A DNA stretch of 64,000 nt. It comes from Cognatundibacterium jejuense (GTDB lineage: Bacteria; Pseudomonadota; Gammaproteobacteria; Burkholderiales; Burkholderiaceae_D). Shown here piece after piece: positions 41,937 to 54,300 of this stretch (within the stretch, counting starts at the first letter, position 1; the number at the start of each line of letters is the position of its first letter). The stretch is from NCBI RefSeq assembly GCF_014284255.1, contig NZ_JACOFV010000001.1, forward strand, positions 434,001-498,000, given 5' to 3'. The position numbers and the translations under genes were made by a program. The notes under the pieces are model-generated. The model saw only the letters and a program-made list of their open reading frames with translations, did no database searches and was not told where the DNA came from.

Positions 41937-43925
41937 TCAAACGACAGCTTCTAAAAACTCTTGTTGCTCCAGCCAATCAGCTTCAGTAGTTTCCAGCTCT
42001 TTGACGAGATACGCCTGATCAAGCAAGAGTGCTTTGAGCTTTTCTTTGTTAGCATCGCTATACATGTCACTATCTTCAAGCTGTACGGCGATGGCTTGCT
42101 TTTTAGTGTTGAGTTTTGCCATTTCCTCTTCTAAGCGCTTGATGCGATTTTCGATGGGCTTACGCAAGTTGGCGAGGCGTTGGCGTTCATCAGCATCGCG
42201 TTTGCGTTGTTCTTTATCATCAACCTTCGCAACTGGAATAGGTTTAGCTTGCGGCAAAGCTGTATCTTTGGCTTTGGCTTTTTCCGGTAGCGCAGGAGCG
42301 GCTTCTTTTTCTAACTTGCTTTTGAAGAGCCACTCTTTATAATCATCCAGATCGCCATCAAACGGTTGCAATTGACCGTCAGCGACGATGATAAATTGAT
42401 CGGTTGTGGCGCGCAGCAAGTGGCGGTCATGTGATACGACGACCAGAGTGCCTTCAAATTGGGCCAGCGCTTCGGTAAGCGCTTCACGCGTTTCTAAATC
42501 CAAATGGTTGGTGGGTTCATCAAGCAACAGCAGGTTAGGGCGCTGCCAGACGATCATCGCTAACGCGAGACGGGCTTTTTCTCCGCCCGAGAAAGGTTTG
42601 ATCGGGCTGGTGACCATTGTGCCAGGGAAGTTAAATCCGCCGAGGAAGTTACGCAGTTCTTGTTCACGCACGTTGGGAGCGATATGTGCCAAATGCCATA
42701 AAGGCGATTCGTCATGGCGCAGCATTTCAACCTGATGCTGCGCGAAGTAGCCGATCGATAGACCTTTACCGGTTTGCATCACGCCAGATAAGGGGGAGAT
42801 GTCACCGACGATGGTTTTGATCAGTGTCGATTTACCTGCGCCATTCACACCCAAGAGGCCGATACGTTGACCGATTTGGAGTGAAAATTTGACGCCGTTC
42901 ACAATGCGTCTTTCGGTAAAACTGTGATCAGTTTCAGACTCAATGCGGTAGCCGCAATCGACATCTTCCATCACCAACATAGGATTTGGTGCACTGAGAG
43001 GCTCGCGGAACTCAAAGGAAAATTCAGCTGCTGCACGCAATGGTGCCAATTCTTCCATCTTCGCCAATGCCTTGATACGGCTTTGCGCTTGCTTTGCCTT
43101 GGACGCTTTCGCGGCAAAGCGGCTGATGAAGGATTCCAGATGTGCACGCTTGCGGTTTTGCTTTTCGATTGTGCCTGCTGCGAGAATTAATTGCGCTGCA
43201 CGTTGACGCTCAAAAGCCGAGTAGTTACCTGAATAACGTTTGAGTTTGCGTTCATCGATATGTACGATCACATTAGCGACGCCGTCAAGGAAGTCACGAT
43301 CATGCGAAATAATGATCAAGGTGCCGGCGTAGCGTTTGAGCCAGTCTTCCAGCCAGATAATCGCATCCAGATCCAAATGGTTGGTTGGTTCATCGAGCAG
43401 CAATAGATCTGATTTGCACATCAATGCTTGCGCCAGATTCAGGCGCATGCGCCAGCCGCCTGAGAAACTGGCGACTGAACGCTCCAATTGATCGAGTTTG
43501 AAACCAAGGCCGATCAGCAATTGTTCTGCTCGTGAGCGAACCGTGTAGGCGTCAGCATCTGCCATAGAGCCATACAAGTCACCGATCGCAATGCCGTTTT
43601 CATAGCTTTCTGGTTGCGCTTCTAATGCCGCTAACTCCGCTTCAAGTTTGCGCAAAGTAACGTCGCCATCGATGGCGTAATCAATCGCTGAGCGCTCTAA
43701 TGGTGGTGTCTCTTGCGCAACGTGGGCCAACTGCCACTTTGCCGGGAATTCTATGCTGCCCTGATCTGGATGCAGCTCACCGCGCAACATAGCGAACAGA
43801 CTGGATTTACCTGCACCATTTGAGCCAATCAGGCCAATTTTATCGCCAGGGTTAAGGGTGACATCGACGCTGTCAAACAGGGGCTTGGTGCCTCGCGCGA
43901 GGATGACTTGCTGCAAACGTATCAT
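41937..43925 (-). CDS. ABC-F family ATPase (YheS-like)
   Basis: A 662-residue duplicated ABC protein without membrane domains. Walker A motifs are GSNGAGKSS (about 34-42) and GVNGAGKST (about 355). The two signatures are SFSGGWRMRLNLAQ and PFSGGEKARLALA, each followed by LLLDEPTNHLD. ABC-F proteins bind the ribosome E site and modulate translation. About 120 charged residues follow the second ATPase domain and form a coiled coil. It is separated from prmB by a terminator and has its own upstream region. Confidence 0.93.
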   Translation of the reverse strand: MIRLQQVILARGTKPLFDSVDVTLNPGDKIGLIGSNGAGKSSLFAMLRGELHPDQGSIEFPAKWQLAHVAQETPPLERSAIDYAIDGDVTLRKLEAELAALEAQPESYENGIAIGDLYGSMADADAYTVRSRAEQLLIGLGFKLDQLERSVASFSGGWRMRLNLAQALMCKSDLLLLDEPTNHLDLDAIIWLEDWLKRYAGTLIIISHDRDFLDGVANVIVHIDERKLKRYSGNYSAFERQRAAQLILAAGTIEKQNRKRAHLESFISRFAAKASKAKQAQSRIKALAKMEELAPLRAAAEFSFEFREPLSAPNPMLVMEDVDCGYRIESETDHSFTERRIVNGVKFSLQIGQRIGLLGVNGAGKSTLIKTIVGDISPLSGVMQTGKGLSIGYFAQHQVEMLRHDESPLWHLAHIAPNVREQELRNFLGGFNFPGTMVTSPIKPFSGGEKARLALAMIVWQRPNLLLLDEPTNHLDLETREALTEALAQFEGTLVVVSHDRHLLRATTDQFIIVADGQLQPFDGDLDDYKEWLFKSKLEKEAAPALPEKAKAKDTALPQAKPIPVAKVDDKEQRKRDADERQRLANLRKPIENRIKRLEEEMAKLNTKKQAIAVQLEDSDMYSDANKEKLKALLLDQAYLVKELETTEADWLEQQEFLEAVV

Positions 43926-44020
43926 ATAAACTTAAAAATTAGGGGGTATATCGCTTTTTGCTGAATATATCAGCATAAAATAAGCGGCTCAAAAATATAC
44001 TAGTGGTGAGTATATTTGAA

Positions 44021-44051
44021 TAAAAAACGGGCAAAAGATGTTTTTGCCCGT
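44021..44051 (-). terminator. Terminator of the dap/prmB transcript
   Basis: Read leftwards, ACGGGCAAAA and TTTTGCCCGT form a perfect stem around a 5-nt loop. A run of T follows (A run at 44022-44027 on the plus strand). It lies 33 bp after the prmB stop. Confidence 0.9.
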
Positions 44052-44083
44052 GTCACATCAGTTGTTGCTGCAATTTTACAGGT

Positions 44084-44986
44084 TTATGCGCTGAAGTTCG
44101 CTAAATCCCGTGCTTCAACTAAAAACACCATATCATCGCCAGCACTGGTGGTCAGCCAGGTCAGGTTCAGATCAGGAAACGCTGCTTCGGTAAATGCACG
44201 TTCGTTGCCAATTTCTACCATCAATAAACCATCTTCTGTCAGCCGTTCAGAGGCACCAGCAACAATTTTTCGTACTAGATCCATACCGTCGTCGCCACCA
44301 GCTAAGGCAATTTGTGGCTCGTGTAGATATTCTTTCGGCAACTTCGCCATGGAGCTTGAATTCACATAGGGAGGGTTGGTAATGATCAAGTCGTATTTTT
44401 TGTTTGGTACGTTGGTATAGAGGTCTGACTCAATCAAAGTGATACGATCTTGAAGTTCGTATGTCTCCACATTACGTTTCGCGACTTCCAGGGCATCTTT
44501 GGAGATGTCCGCCGTGTCTACATGGGCATTCTGGAACATATCAGCCAACATGATAGGCAGGCATCCAGAGCCAGTGCAGAGTTCAAGGATGTTAGTAATC
44601 GTATCCGGGTCGTTGACCCACGGAGAAAAATGTTCCGGAATCAATTCTGCAATAAAGGAGCGAGGCACGATCACACGTTCATCAACGTAAAAATTATAAG
44701 TACCCAACCATGCTTCATTGGTGATGTAAGAAGCAGGGACGCGATCTGTGGCGCGACGCTCAATGACGCGCAGGACAGCATCAATTTCATTGGTTAATAA
44801 TTTGGCGTCCAGGAAAGGATCAATTTTATCCAGTGGTAAATGCAGGGTATGAAGTATCAAATACGCCGCTTCATCTAGTGCGTTGGCGCTGCCGTGACCA
44901 AAAAATAGTTTCTCTTTATTAAAGCGCGACACCGCATGGCGTAGCAGATCACGAATCGTAATAAAGGTATTGGCGGGTATAGTCAT
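44084..44986 (-). CDS. prmB: 50S ribosomal protein L3 glutamine methyltransferase
   Basis: A 300-residue SAM-dependent methyltransferase. The N-terminal helical domain is followed by the SAM fold with LELCTGSGCLPIML and TNPPYVNSSSM. NPPY is the active-site motif for glutamine N5 methylation. TLHLPLDKIDPFLDAKLL matches PrmB rather than PrmC. AGGAA precedes the ATG. It lies 21 bp after dapE and is last in the leftward group. Confidence 0.93.
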   Translation of the reverse strand: MTIPANTFITIRDLLRHAVSRFNKEKLFFGHGSANALDEAAYLILHTLHLPLDKIDPFLDAKLLTNEIDAVLRVIERRATDRVPASYITNEAWLGTYNFYVDERVIVPRSFIAELIPEHFSPWVNDPDTITNILELCTGSGCLPIMLADMFQNAHVDTADISKDALEVAKRNVETYELQDRITLIESDLYTNVPNKKYDLIITNPPYVNSSSMAKLPKEYLHEPQIALAGGDDGMDLVRKIVAGASERLTEDGLLMVEIGNERAFTEAAFPDLNLTWLTTSAGDDMVFLVEARDLANFSA

Positions 44987-45007
44987 GTTAAATTCCTGGT
45001 GCGCAAA

Positions 45008-46524
<1,517 letters not shown>

Positions 46525-46537
46525 TGATTACGTTAGC

Positions 46538-47680
46538 TTACATGTTTAAAGTAAATTCAGTAAAAGAAGCTTCTTCTTTTACTTCTGGCTCTGGCTCTGG
46601 GGCGGGTGCCAGACTGGTTGATGCCTCATTATTCAACAGCCACAACAAGTTATTGGCGGAATCTGCATTTGCCAGACCTTCTTCTTTAGTGATTAATCCA
46701 GCTTTGATGAGATTCATAAGGGCGCGTTCAAACGTTTGCGAGCCTGGAGACAGGCTCTTTTCGATTGCTTCCTTGATCTGGAAGATATCACCTTGTTCAA
46801 TCAGTTCAGAAACATAGCGAGTGTTAAGCATAATTTCTACTGCCGGACACCGACCACCATCGACTGCACGTATCAGGCGTTGTGAAACGATGGCGCGTAC
46901 TGATGAGGCCAGATCCAACAATAGGGCAGTCCGGTTTTCCATCGGAAAGAAACTGATAATCCGGTTCAGTGCCTGGTAGCTGTTGTTTGCGTGCAGGGTT
47001 GCCAGAACCAAGTGACCCGATTGTGCATAGGCGATCGCCGCCATCATCGTTTCTAAATCACGAATTTCGCCGATTAAGATACAGTCAGGTGCTTGACGCA
47101 AAGAATTTTTTAACGCGATTTTAAGACTGTCAGAATCACTACCAATCTCGCGTTGATTAACGATCGATTTTTTACTTCGGAACAAGTATTCAATCGGATC
47201 TTCTAAGGTCAAAATATGGCCAGTGCGCACTTCATTGCGATAATCGAGCATCGAAGCAATTGAGGTAGACTTACCAGAACCCGTTGCACCTACCACGAGT
47301 ATCAATCCGCGCTTTTCCATAATCAGTTCGGACATTACTGGGGGCAGGTTTAAGCTGTCTAGTCGTGGGATATCTCCGGGAACAAAACGGAAAACGGCAG
47401 AGAACGTTCCACGTTGGCGGAACGCGGACAAGCGGAAACGTCCGATGCCAGGCGCACCAATACCGACATTCAACTCATTTTCTCGTTCGAGCGTTTCGAG
47501 GTGTTCAGGAGAGACAACTTCAGACAACAATGAAAGAATGTTAGCCTGATCCATTCTTTGTTGGTTAATAGGCAATAAATTGCCATTAATTTTCAAATGA
47601 ACCGGGGAGTTCATTGCGAAAAACATGTCGGAAGCATGTTTTTCTTTCATGAGCTGAAACAAGCGCTCCATTGCTGCCAT
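46538..47680 (-). CDS. pilU: PilT/PilU-family type IV pilus ATPase (PilU-like)
   Basis: A 380-residue retraction-type ATPase. The N-terminal MKEKHASDMFFAMNSPVHLKINGNL matches PilU. Walker A is VVGATGSGKSTS, followed by an Asp box (ILTLEDPIEY) and Walker B region (CILIGEIRDLETM), then the His box (GHLVLATLHANNS). It supports twitching motility with PilT. The C-terminal tail is Pro/Glu-rich. It lies 62 bp after dapD on the same strand, although functionally unrelated to lysine synthesis. Confidence 0.9.
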   Translation of the reverse strand: MAAMERLFQLMKEKHASDMFFAMNSPVHLKINGNLLPINQQRMDQANILSLLSEVVSPEHLETLERENELNVGIGAPGIGRFRLSAFRQRGTFSAVFRFVPGDIPRLDSLNLPPVMSELIMEKRGLILVVGATGSGKSTSIASMLDYRNEVRTGHILTLEDPIEYLFRSKKSIVNQREIGSDSDSLKIALKNSLRQAPDCILIGEIRDLETMMAAIAYAQSGHLVLATLHANNSYQALNRIISFFPMENRTALLLDLASSVRAIVSQRLIRAVDGGRCPAVEIMLNTRYVSELIEQGDIFQIKEAIEKSLSPGSQTFERALMNLIKAGLITKEEGLANADSANNLLWLLNNEASTSLAPAPEPEPEVKEEASFTEFTLNM

Positions 47681-47742
47681 GATGCTTCCTTTGCACTCAA
47701 AAATATCTGATTGATTGAATTCTTTAATTGATTCTCGACGAT

Positions 47743-48570
47743 TTAAGCGCCGCGCAGCAATTCATTAATACTGGTTTTGGAACGAGTTTGTGCGTCAACA
47801 CGTTTTACAATTACTGCACAATACAAGCTGTATTTGCCATCTGCTGACGGTAAACTACCAGACACTACAACAGAGCCAGATGGGATGCGGCCATAACTTA
47901 CTTCGCCAGTTGCACGGTCAAAAATTTTGGTTGATTGGCCAATATATACGCCCATAGAAATGACAGAATTTTCTTCGACAATCACACCTTCAACGATCTC
48001 AGAACGTGCACCGATAAAGCAGTTGTCTTCGATGATTGTAGGATTAGCCTGCATGGGCTCTAATACGCCGCCAATACCAACGCCGCCAGACAAATGGACA
48101 TTCTTGCCGATTTGTGCGCAGGAGCCCACGGTTGCCCACGTGTCGACCATGGCACCTTCATCAACATAGGCACCAATGTTAACGTAAGACGGCATCAATA
48201 CAACGTTCTTGGCGATAAAACTACCGCGGCGTGCGACGGCGGGTGGGACTACGCGGAAACCACCTTTAGCAAAATCCTCAGCGGTATAATTTGCAAATTT
48301 AGTTGGTACTTTGTCAAAAAATTGCATGTGATCGCCAGATGGCATGCAGATGTTATCTTCAAGGCGGAATGATAATAAAACTGCTTTTTTTACCCATTGA
48401 TTCACATGCCAGCTACCGTCAATCTTTTGAGCAACGCGCAAACTACCGCTATCTAATTCACTCAATACATGAGCAACGGCTTCACGGATTTCTGCCGGTG
48501 CAGATTTAGGAGATAAATTGGCACGATCTTCCCACGCGTTATCGATCAGTTGCTGTAATTGTTGTGTCAT
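47743..48570 (-). CDS. dapD: Tetrahydrodipicolinate N-succinyltransferase
   Basis: A 275-residue left-handed beta-helix acyltransferase. The hexapeptide-repeat region is visible in [40 protein letters not shown] and [20 protein letters not shown]. It transfers succinyl from succinyl-CoA to tetrahydrodipicolinate, the step before DapC. Length and motifs are standard. Confidence 0.97.
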   Translation of the reverse strand: MTQQLQQLIDNAWEDRANLSPKSAPAEIREAVAHVLSELDSGSLRVAQKIDGSWHVNQWVKKAVLLSFRLEDNICMPSGDHMQFFDKVPTKFANYTAEDFAKGGFRVVPPAVARRGSFIAKNVVLMPSYVNIGAYVDEGAMVDTWATVGSCAQIGKNVHLSGGVGIGGVLEPMQANPTIIEDNCFIGARSEIVEGVIVEENSVISMGVYIGQSTKIFDRATGEVSYGRIPSGSVVVSGSLPSADGKYSLYCAVIVKRVDAQTRSKTSINELLRGA

Positions 48571-48668
48571 GTTGAGTCTTTTTAAGTAAAATAAAAACGG
48601 TGTTGTTGCAGTGTAGTTTATTTGAATAAATGGATGATACTAAAAAGTTATATAAGCATCTATTGCAC

Positions 48669-49898
48669 TTATTGATTCTTTAAAAGGTCTTTGCAAAAAG
48701 CGACAATACGCTGAGCTGCCTCGAGGCATTCTTCCACTTCTGCGACCAAGGCCATGCGAATACGGTTTTGTCCCGGATTCATTCCATGCGCCTCTCGCGC
48801 CAGATAACTTCCCGGCAAAACCGTCACATTATATTGTTCATATAAACGCCTGGCGAATTCAGTGTCACTGATGCCATGAAGGTGGTCGACTTTTGCCCAC
48901 AAATAAAAAGCCGCATCTGGAAGGTCAACGTCTAAAACTTCTTTTAGTATAGGTGTGATTTGCGCAAACTTCTTAATGTACTTAGTCCGATTTTCTTGTA
49001 CGTGAAGCTCGTCGTTCCAAGCGAGCGCTGAGGCCGCCTGTATCATGGGGCTCATTGCGCTACCATGGTAGGTTCGATATAACAAAAAGTTTTTGACGAT
49101 TTCAGCGTCCCCAGCCACAAAGCCAGAACGCATGCCTGGCACATTGGAACGCTTTGACAAGCTTGATAGAGAAATAAGTCTGCGATAGTCTGCTCGGCCC
49201 AATAGCTGTGCCGCTTGCAAGCCACCTAAAGGCGCGTCTTCTTTAAAATAAATCTCAGAGTAGCATTCGTCGGCGGCAATGACAAAGCCATAGCGATCCG
49301 ATAGGTCGAATAATTCTTTCCAATCATCCAAATTTAATACGGCTCCAGTAGGATTCCCTGGTGAGCATACAAATAGGAGTTGAACGCGTTTCCAAATTTC
49401 TTCAGGAATACTGCCGTAATCAGGCGCAAAGTTGCGCGAAGGATTAGCGTTAGCGAAATACGGCTCAGCACCCGAAAGATAGGCCGCACCTTCGTAAATC
49501 TGGTAGAACGGATTGGGACAGATGATTAATGGGGCGCCATTTGCGCATTGTTCAGTATTAATAATCGTCTGAGCTAGAGAGAATAAGGCTTCCCGTGAAC
49601 CGTTGACCGGTAAAATTTGCGTCGCCGGATTAAGTGCTGGAATGCTATAGCGTCTTGTTATCCATTGAGAAATAGAGGAGCGTAAGGCTTCCGATCCTGC
49701 CGTAAGAGGGTAGTTCGCCAGCCCATCCATATTATCAACGAGTGCTTGCTTAATAAATTCCGGAGTTGGATGCTTGGGCTCACCAATCCCCAGACTGATT
49801 GCTTTGAATGATGCATTGGGCTTGGTATCCGCAAACAAGCGTTTCAGTTTCTCAAATGGATAAGGTTGCAACTTTGCGAGATGAGGATGGAAAGTCAT
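48669..49898 (-). CDS. dapC: Succinyldiaminopimelate transaminase
   Basis: A 409-residue fold-type I PLP aminotransferase. The Schiff-base lysine is in SLSSLSKRSNVPGMRSGF, and VCSPGNPTGAV and ADECYSEIYF contain cofactor-binding residues. DapC of beta- and gammaproteobacteria has this layout, and its position before dapD fits the pathway. It starts the leftward dap group; the 98 bp to dapD hold no obvious terminator. Confidence 0.93.
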   Translation of the reverse strand: MTFHPHLAKLQPYPFEKLKRLFADTKPNASFKAISLGIGEPKHPTPEFIKQALVDNMDGLANYPLTAGSEALRSSISQWITRRYSIPALNPATQILPVNGSREALFSLAQTIINTEQCANGAPLIICPNPFYQIYEGAAYLSGAEPYFANANPSRNFAPDYGSIPEEIWKRVQLLFVCSPGNPTGAVLNLDDWKELFDLSDRYGFVIAADECYSEIYFKEDAPLGGLQAAQLLGRADYRRLISLSSLSKRSNVPGMRSGFVAGDAEIVKNFLLYRTYHGSAMSPMIQAASALAWNDELHVQENRTKYIKKFAQITPILKEVLDVDLPDAAFYLWAKVDHLHGISDTEFARRLYEQYNVTVLPGSYLAREAHGMNPGQNRIRMALVAEVEECLEAAQRIVAFCKDLLKNQ

Positions 49899-50370
49899 TT
49901 TGGGTTTCTATCTATTTTTATTTATTTTGTGCAAGCTCGTTGCCAAATAAGTTGTTCCTTAAGTGATTCACGCATTATATCCTCACGGACATTCCTGCGA
50001 GAAATCCTTTGGCTTTAAATGTGGGAAGATCTTTGGCGAAACCAATGATACAGCGCTGTTTGTTTTTCTTCGTGAGCGTTGATGATTTCTAATGAGTCTT
50101 TATAAATCTTATTAAGTAAGCATGGAATGCGCGGCGTAGTGGTCATATAAAAAGTACATGTGGATACAAATAGGTCTAAAAAAATTACAACTACCCACTT
50201 GTTCTCAGTTTTTGATCGATTACTATACCGTGTTATTTAGTTATTACATGCGTGCTTGAGTTAAAATTGCCCGCGTAAAAAAAGATGTGTGAACTTTTAC
50301 CCTCTTTTAAAGGCGGTAATGTGATTTCTATTCAAAATAATCACATACTTTGAAAAGTATGGGTGTTTTA
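49899..50370. other. Divergent intergenic region before dapC and the lipoprotein gene
   Basis: About 470 bp, AT-rich, with no open frame that I would call. A short hairpin, CATACTT with AAGTATG, lies near 50344-50361. Promoters for both flanking genes are expected here, but none could be fixed with certainty. Confidence 0.4.
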
Positions 50371-50427
50371 GTGGTTAAGAAAATGGTTAAGAAAATGGTT
50401 AAGAAAACGGTTGAGAAAAGAGGATGA
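50371..50427 (+). repeat. Four 12-bp tandem repeats, possibly a leader peptide
   Basis: GTGGTTAAGAAA, two ATGGTTAAGAAA copies and ACGGTTGAGAAA stand head to tail at 50371-50418. In frame they read VKKMVKKMVKKTVEKRG and stop with TGA at 50425-50427, one base before the lipoprotein ATG at 50429. A basic leader peptide translated up to the next start would couple the two; it lacks a clear ribosome site. Confidence 0.6.
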
Positions 50428-50428
50428 A

Positions 50429-51013
50429 ATGATAAAAGTAAAAACCTTAATGTTAAGCTCGTTAGTTGGGCTTGTTATAGCAGGTTGCGGTGGCTCATCT
50501 AATGCGCCAATAGGTGGCACCCTGACAGGGTTGGCAGGCGGGAGTACATTAACGCTATTGAATAATAATGCAAATCCGTTAACTCTTGGCGCGAATGGTT
50601 TTTTTACGTTTTCTTTGTATCTTCCATCTGGATCTGGCTACAATGTCACTGTTAATTCCCAGCCAATAGGTCAGACGTGTTCAGTAACAAATGGTACTGG
50701 AACAGTAAGCTCAAATGGTGCGGCCGTTACTAATGTTGCTGTGAATTGTGTTGCTAATTTACCGAACAATAATATTGTTTTTGGAAATTTGACTGGATTG
50801 CCGGCTGGTAAGCAGGTTGTTTTAACGAATGCTCAGGATACGTTGACACTAACAGTCAACGGAGCATTTGCGTTCCCGACCGCTGTACCAATTGGCGGCT
50901 CCTATCTGGTGTCTTTAAAAAGCCAGTCTCCGGGGTTGAACTGTACAACGGCTAATGTTTCCGGCACGATTCCAGCCACAGGATTTATCACTCAGGTTGT
51001 GGTTTCTTGCTAA
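50429..51013 (+). CDS. Lipoprotein with two tandem beta-rich repeats
   Basis: A 194-residue protein with a lipobox, LVGLVIAGC, so it is lipidated at about C19. The mature part is Gly/Thr/Asn-rich and consists of two similar units of about 80 residues. Each begins GxLTGL and ends in VTNVAVNC or TQVVVSC, with a conserved middle cysteine (GQTC, GLNC). The paired cysteines suggest one disulfide per unit. I recognise no enzyme domain. AGAGG precedes the ATG. A terminator follows. Confidence 0.8.
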   Translation: MIKVKTLMLSSLVGLVIAGCGGSSNAPIGGTLTGLAGGSTLTLLNNNANPLTLGANGFFTFSLYLPSGSGYNVTVNSQPIGQTCSVTNGTGTVSSNGAAVTNVAVNCVANLPNNNIVFGNLTGLPAGKQVVLTNAQDTLTLTVNGAFAFPTAVPIGGSYLVSLKSQSPGLNCTTANVSGTIPATGFITQVVVSC

Positions 51014-51314
51014 GTAAATAAGTAAATAAGTAAATGGTTAAATTGACTCACATTGTCATATATGTCGATGTGAGTTTTTTTTCTTGCGCTGGTTGTTGCA
51101 CGTTTATTGTTTTTCTTAAGTAATACATTTCACTCGCATATCAACTGCAAGTAGTAATTTTATTTTTTGTTATGGGAAGTTGCTCCGTAAATATCATAAT
51201 TTGCCGATCAAATGGTATGATGCCAAAATACTAGCCAAGCCTCTATATGTCATTTTTTGTTTGTCCGAAAAATGAAGGTAGATATGACTGCAAAAGATAA
51301 TTAAATTTCATTAA
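51014..51314 (+). terminator. Terminator of the lipoprotein gene and gap before smc
   Basis: ACTCACAT (51046-51053) pairs with ATGTGAGT (51068-51075), with eight T residues after it. Three TAAGTAAA-type direct repeats lie between the stop codon and the hairpin (about 51011-51036). The remaining AT-rich 230 bp should hold the smc promoter; no element could be fixed. Confidence 0.75.
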
Positions 51315-54300
51315 GTGCGATTAACTTCTATTAAATTGTCGGGATTCAAGTCTTTCGTGGATCCCACTCACTTCCAGGTTCCTGGCCAGTTGGTCGGCGT
51401 TGTCGGTCCTAATGGTTGCGGAAAATCCAACATCATCGACGCGGTGCGTTGGGTGCTGGGCGAATCAAAAGCGTCCGAGTTGCGTGGCGAATCCATGCAG
51501 GACGTTATTTTTAATGGTTCGACGCATAGAAAACCAGCTGGACGCTCTTCCGTTGAGCTCATCTTTGATAATAGTTTGGGTAAAGCTGCTGGTCAGTGGA
51601 GCCAGTACGGTGAAATTGCCGTCAAACGCACCTTAACACGCGATGGCACTTCGACCTATTACATCAATGGTCAGGCCGTACGTCGTCGTGATATTCAAGA
51701 TATTTTTCTTGGAACAGGTTTGGGGCCCCGTGCCTACGCGATCATCGGCCAGGGTATGATTTCTCGCATTATCGAAGCGAGGCCTGAAGAGTTGCGCGTG
51801 TTTCTCGAAGAGGCGGCCGGTGTCTCACGTTATAAAGAGCGCCGCCGCGAAACTGAAAATCGCATTCACGATACGCATGAAAATTTGGTCCGTGTTGACG
51901 ATATCTTGCGCGAGTTAAACGCCAATCTCGAAAAGTTGGAAGCGCAGGCTGTCGTTGCGAATAAATTTCATGAATTGCAGTCTGATCAGGAAGAAAAGCA
52001 AAAGTTATTGTGGTTGCTGCGTAAAAAAGAGGCGGCCAACGAGCAGCAAAAGTATTTTTCTGAAATTGAGAAGACCCAGCTGGATTTAGAAGAGCATACC
52101 GCCAAATTGCGGCATGTAGAATTAGAGCTCGAGCAAATGCGTCAGGCGCATTATGCCGTCGGTGATCGCATGCATCAGGCACAGGGGCACTTATATCAGA
52201 CCAATGCAGAGATTGGCAGTCTTGAAGCACAGATTAAATTTGTCGTTGAATCGCGTAGCCGTTTGCAATCACAATTGCACTCATTGACCGCGCAACGAGA
52301 TCAATGGCAAACACAAAGCCATCATCTGCAAGATGAATTGGCTGAAGCCGAGATTCATGTCGAAGAACTGGCCATGCGTGCCGAACAAGCAGCAGAGGTG
52401 GCACATTCTCAGGGCGATACGTTACCTGCGATGGAGCAGGTATGGCGCGAGTCGCAACTGAAGACGACAGAATCACGCGCCAAAATTATGCAGATGCAAC
52501 AACAGATAGAACTTGAATCTGCACATCAACGCAACGCTTCAAATATTCTTAACTCTCTGGCGTCGCGCAAAGAGCGCTTACAGCAAGAAAAGCAAGGTCT
52601 GGCCATGCCAGATTCCAGCCATTTGGAGAATTTATCTTTCCAGCTGGAAGAGAAAAAGCAAATGCTCGAAGAGTTGTCTATGCAACTCGAAGAGGCGCAA
52701 CAGCAGTTGCCAGTGTTAGAAGAAGGTCGCAAATTTGCTCAAACGCAGGTGAATCAGGATGCGGCTGAATTGGCGCAACTGGAAGCCCGTTTGCTAGCGC
52801 TCAAACAATTGCAAGAAAAAGTACAGACGCAAGGTAAAGTGCAACCATGGTTGGAAAAACACGAGCTCGGCGGCTTACCAAAACTTTGGCAAAAACTGCA
52901 CATTGAAGCCGGTTGGGAAACTGCACTCGAGTCTGTTCTGCGTGAGCGTACAGCCTCTTTGGAAATGTCCAATCTTGATTGGGCGAAAGCCTTTTTTAGC
53001 GATGCTCCCCCTGCAAAGCTCGCAGTGTATAGTCCGCAGATTTCTGGCGAACAAATTCTCCCTACACCTGGCTTAAAGCCATTTTTAAGTCTGCTTCAAT
53101 TAAACGATGCTGGCGTGCGTGGCCTGATGCAAGATTGGTTGCACCAAGTTTATGTTGCCGAAGATGTGACTGCTGCCTTTGTAGATAGAGTCAAATTACC
53201 CGCTGGCGCATCATTTGTGACCAAACAAGGGCATGTGATTTCACGCTCGAGTGTACGCTTCTACGCCTCAGACTCTGAGCAAGACGGTGTGCTGGGTCGC
53301 CAGCAAGAAATAGAAAATATCGGCAAGCAATGCCGTGCTAAGCAATTGCTTGCTGATGAGGCAAAATCCGGTGCGATTCGAGCTGAGGCTGCTTATACTC
53401 AGGCAGCCCATCAATTGCAAGATCTGCGTCAGCGAGTCAGTTCTTTGACGCAGAATACCCACAGTCTTCAAATCGAATACATGAAACTGGCTGAAGTACA
53501 AGAACGCTTTAATCAGCGTAGTACGCAAATCAGTACCGATTTGATGGAAATTGCTACGCAAGAAGCGGAACAACAGCAAATCCGTGCAGAGTCTGAACAA
53601 AAGTTTGAAATGCTCGACTTGGAACTGGCCGAACTTCAAGAATCACATGAGGACGGACAGACCGCGTACCTAGAAAAAGAACAGCAACTCAATAACGCAC
53701 GTCAGCGTTTGCGCGAGCTTGAATTAGCGGCACAAGAGGCATCTTTTGCGGAGAAATCTCATCGCAGTAAGATGGAAGAAATGCGCAGAAATATTGCGAC
53801 CGCGCTGGAGCAATCTGCTCAACTATTTGCCAGTATGCAACAAGGACAGTTAGAGCTGGAATCCATGAATGATCAAGCTGCGCAAGCTGGTCTTCAAGAA
53901 TTGTTGGATAGACGCAGTGAGCAAGAGCGCGCGCTGGCTGATGCGAGACATGAATTGGATCAATTGACGCAAAAACTGCGTCAACACGAAGACAGTAAAA
54001 CGCAAACCGAACGTGGCCTCCAGCCACAACGCGATCGTATTGTCGAGTTACAACTCAAAGAACAGGCTGCTCGTCTGGCGCAAGAGCAATATGCGGAGCA
54101 GTTGCGGAATTTTGAGGTTGATGAAGATAAATTATCCGAAAAACTCCATGCAGATTTGAAGCCGTCCTATTTGCAAGGTGAGGTGACGCGCCTGACGAAT
54201 GCCATTGCCGCATTAGGTGCAGTTAATATGGCTGCACTGGATGAGTTAGCGCAAGCAAAAGAGCGTAAAACGTTCCTTGATTCACAGCATGCTGATTTGA

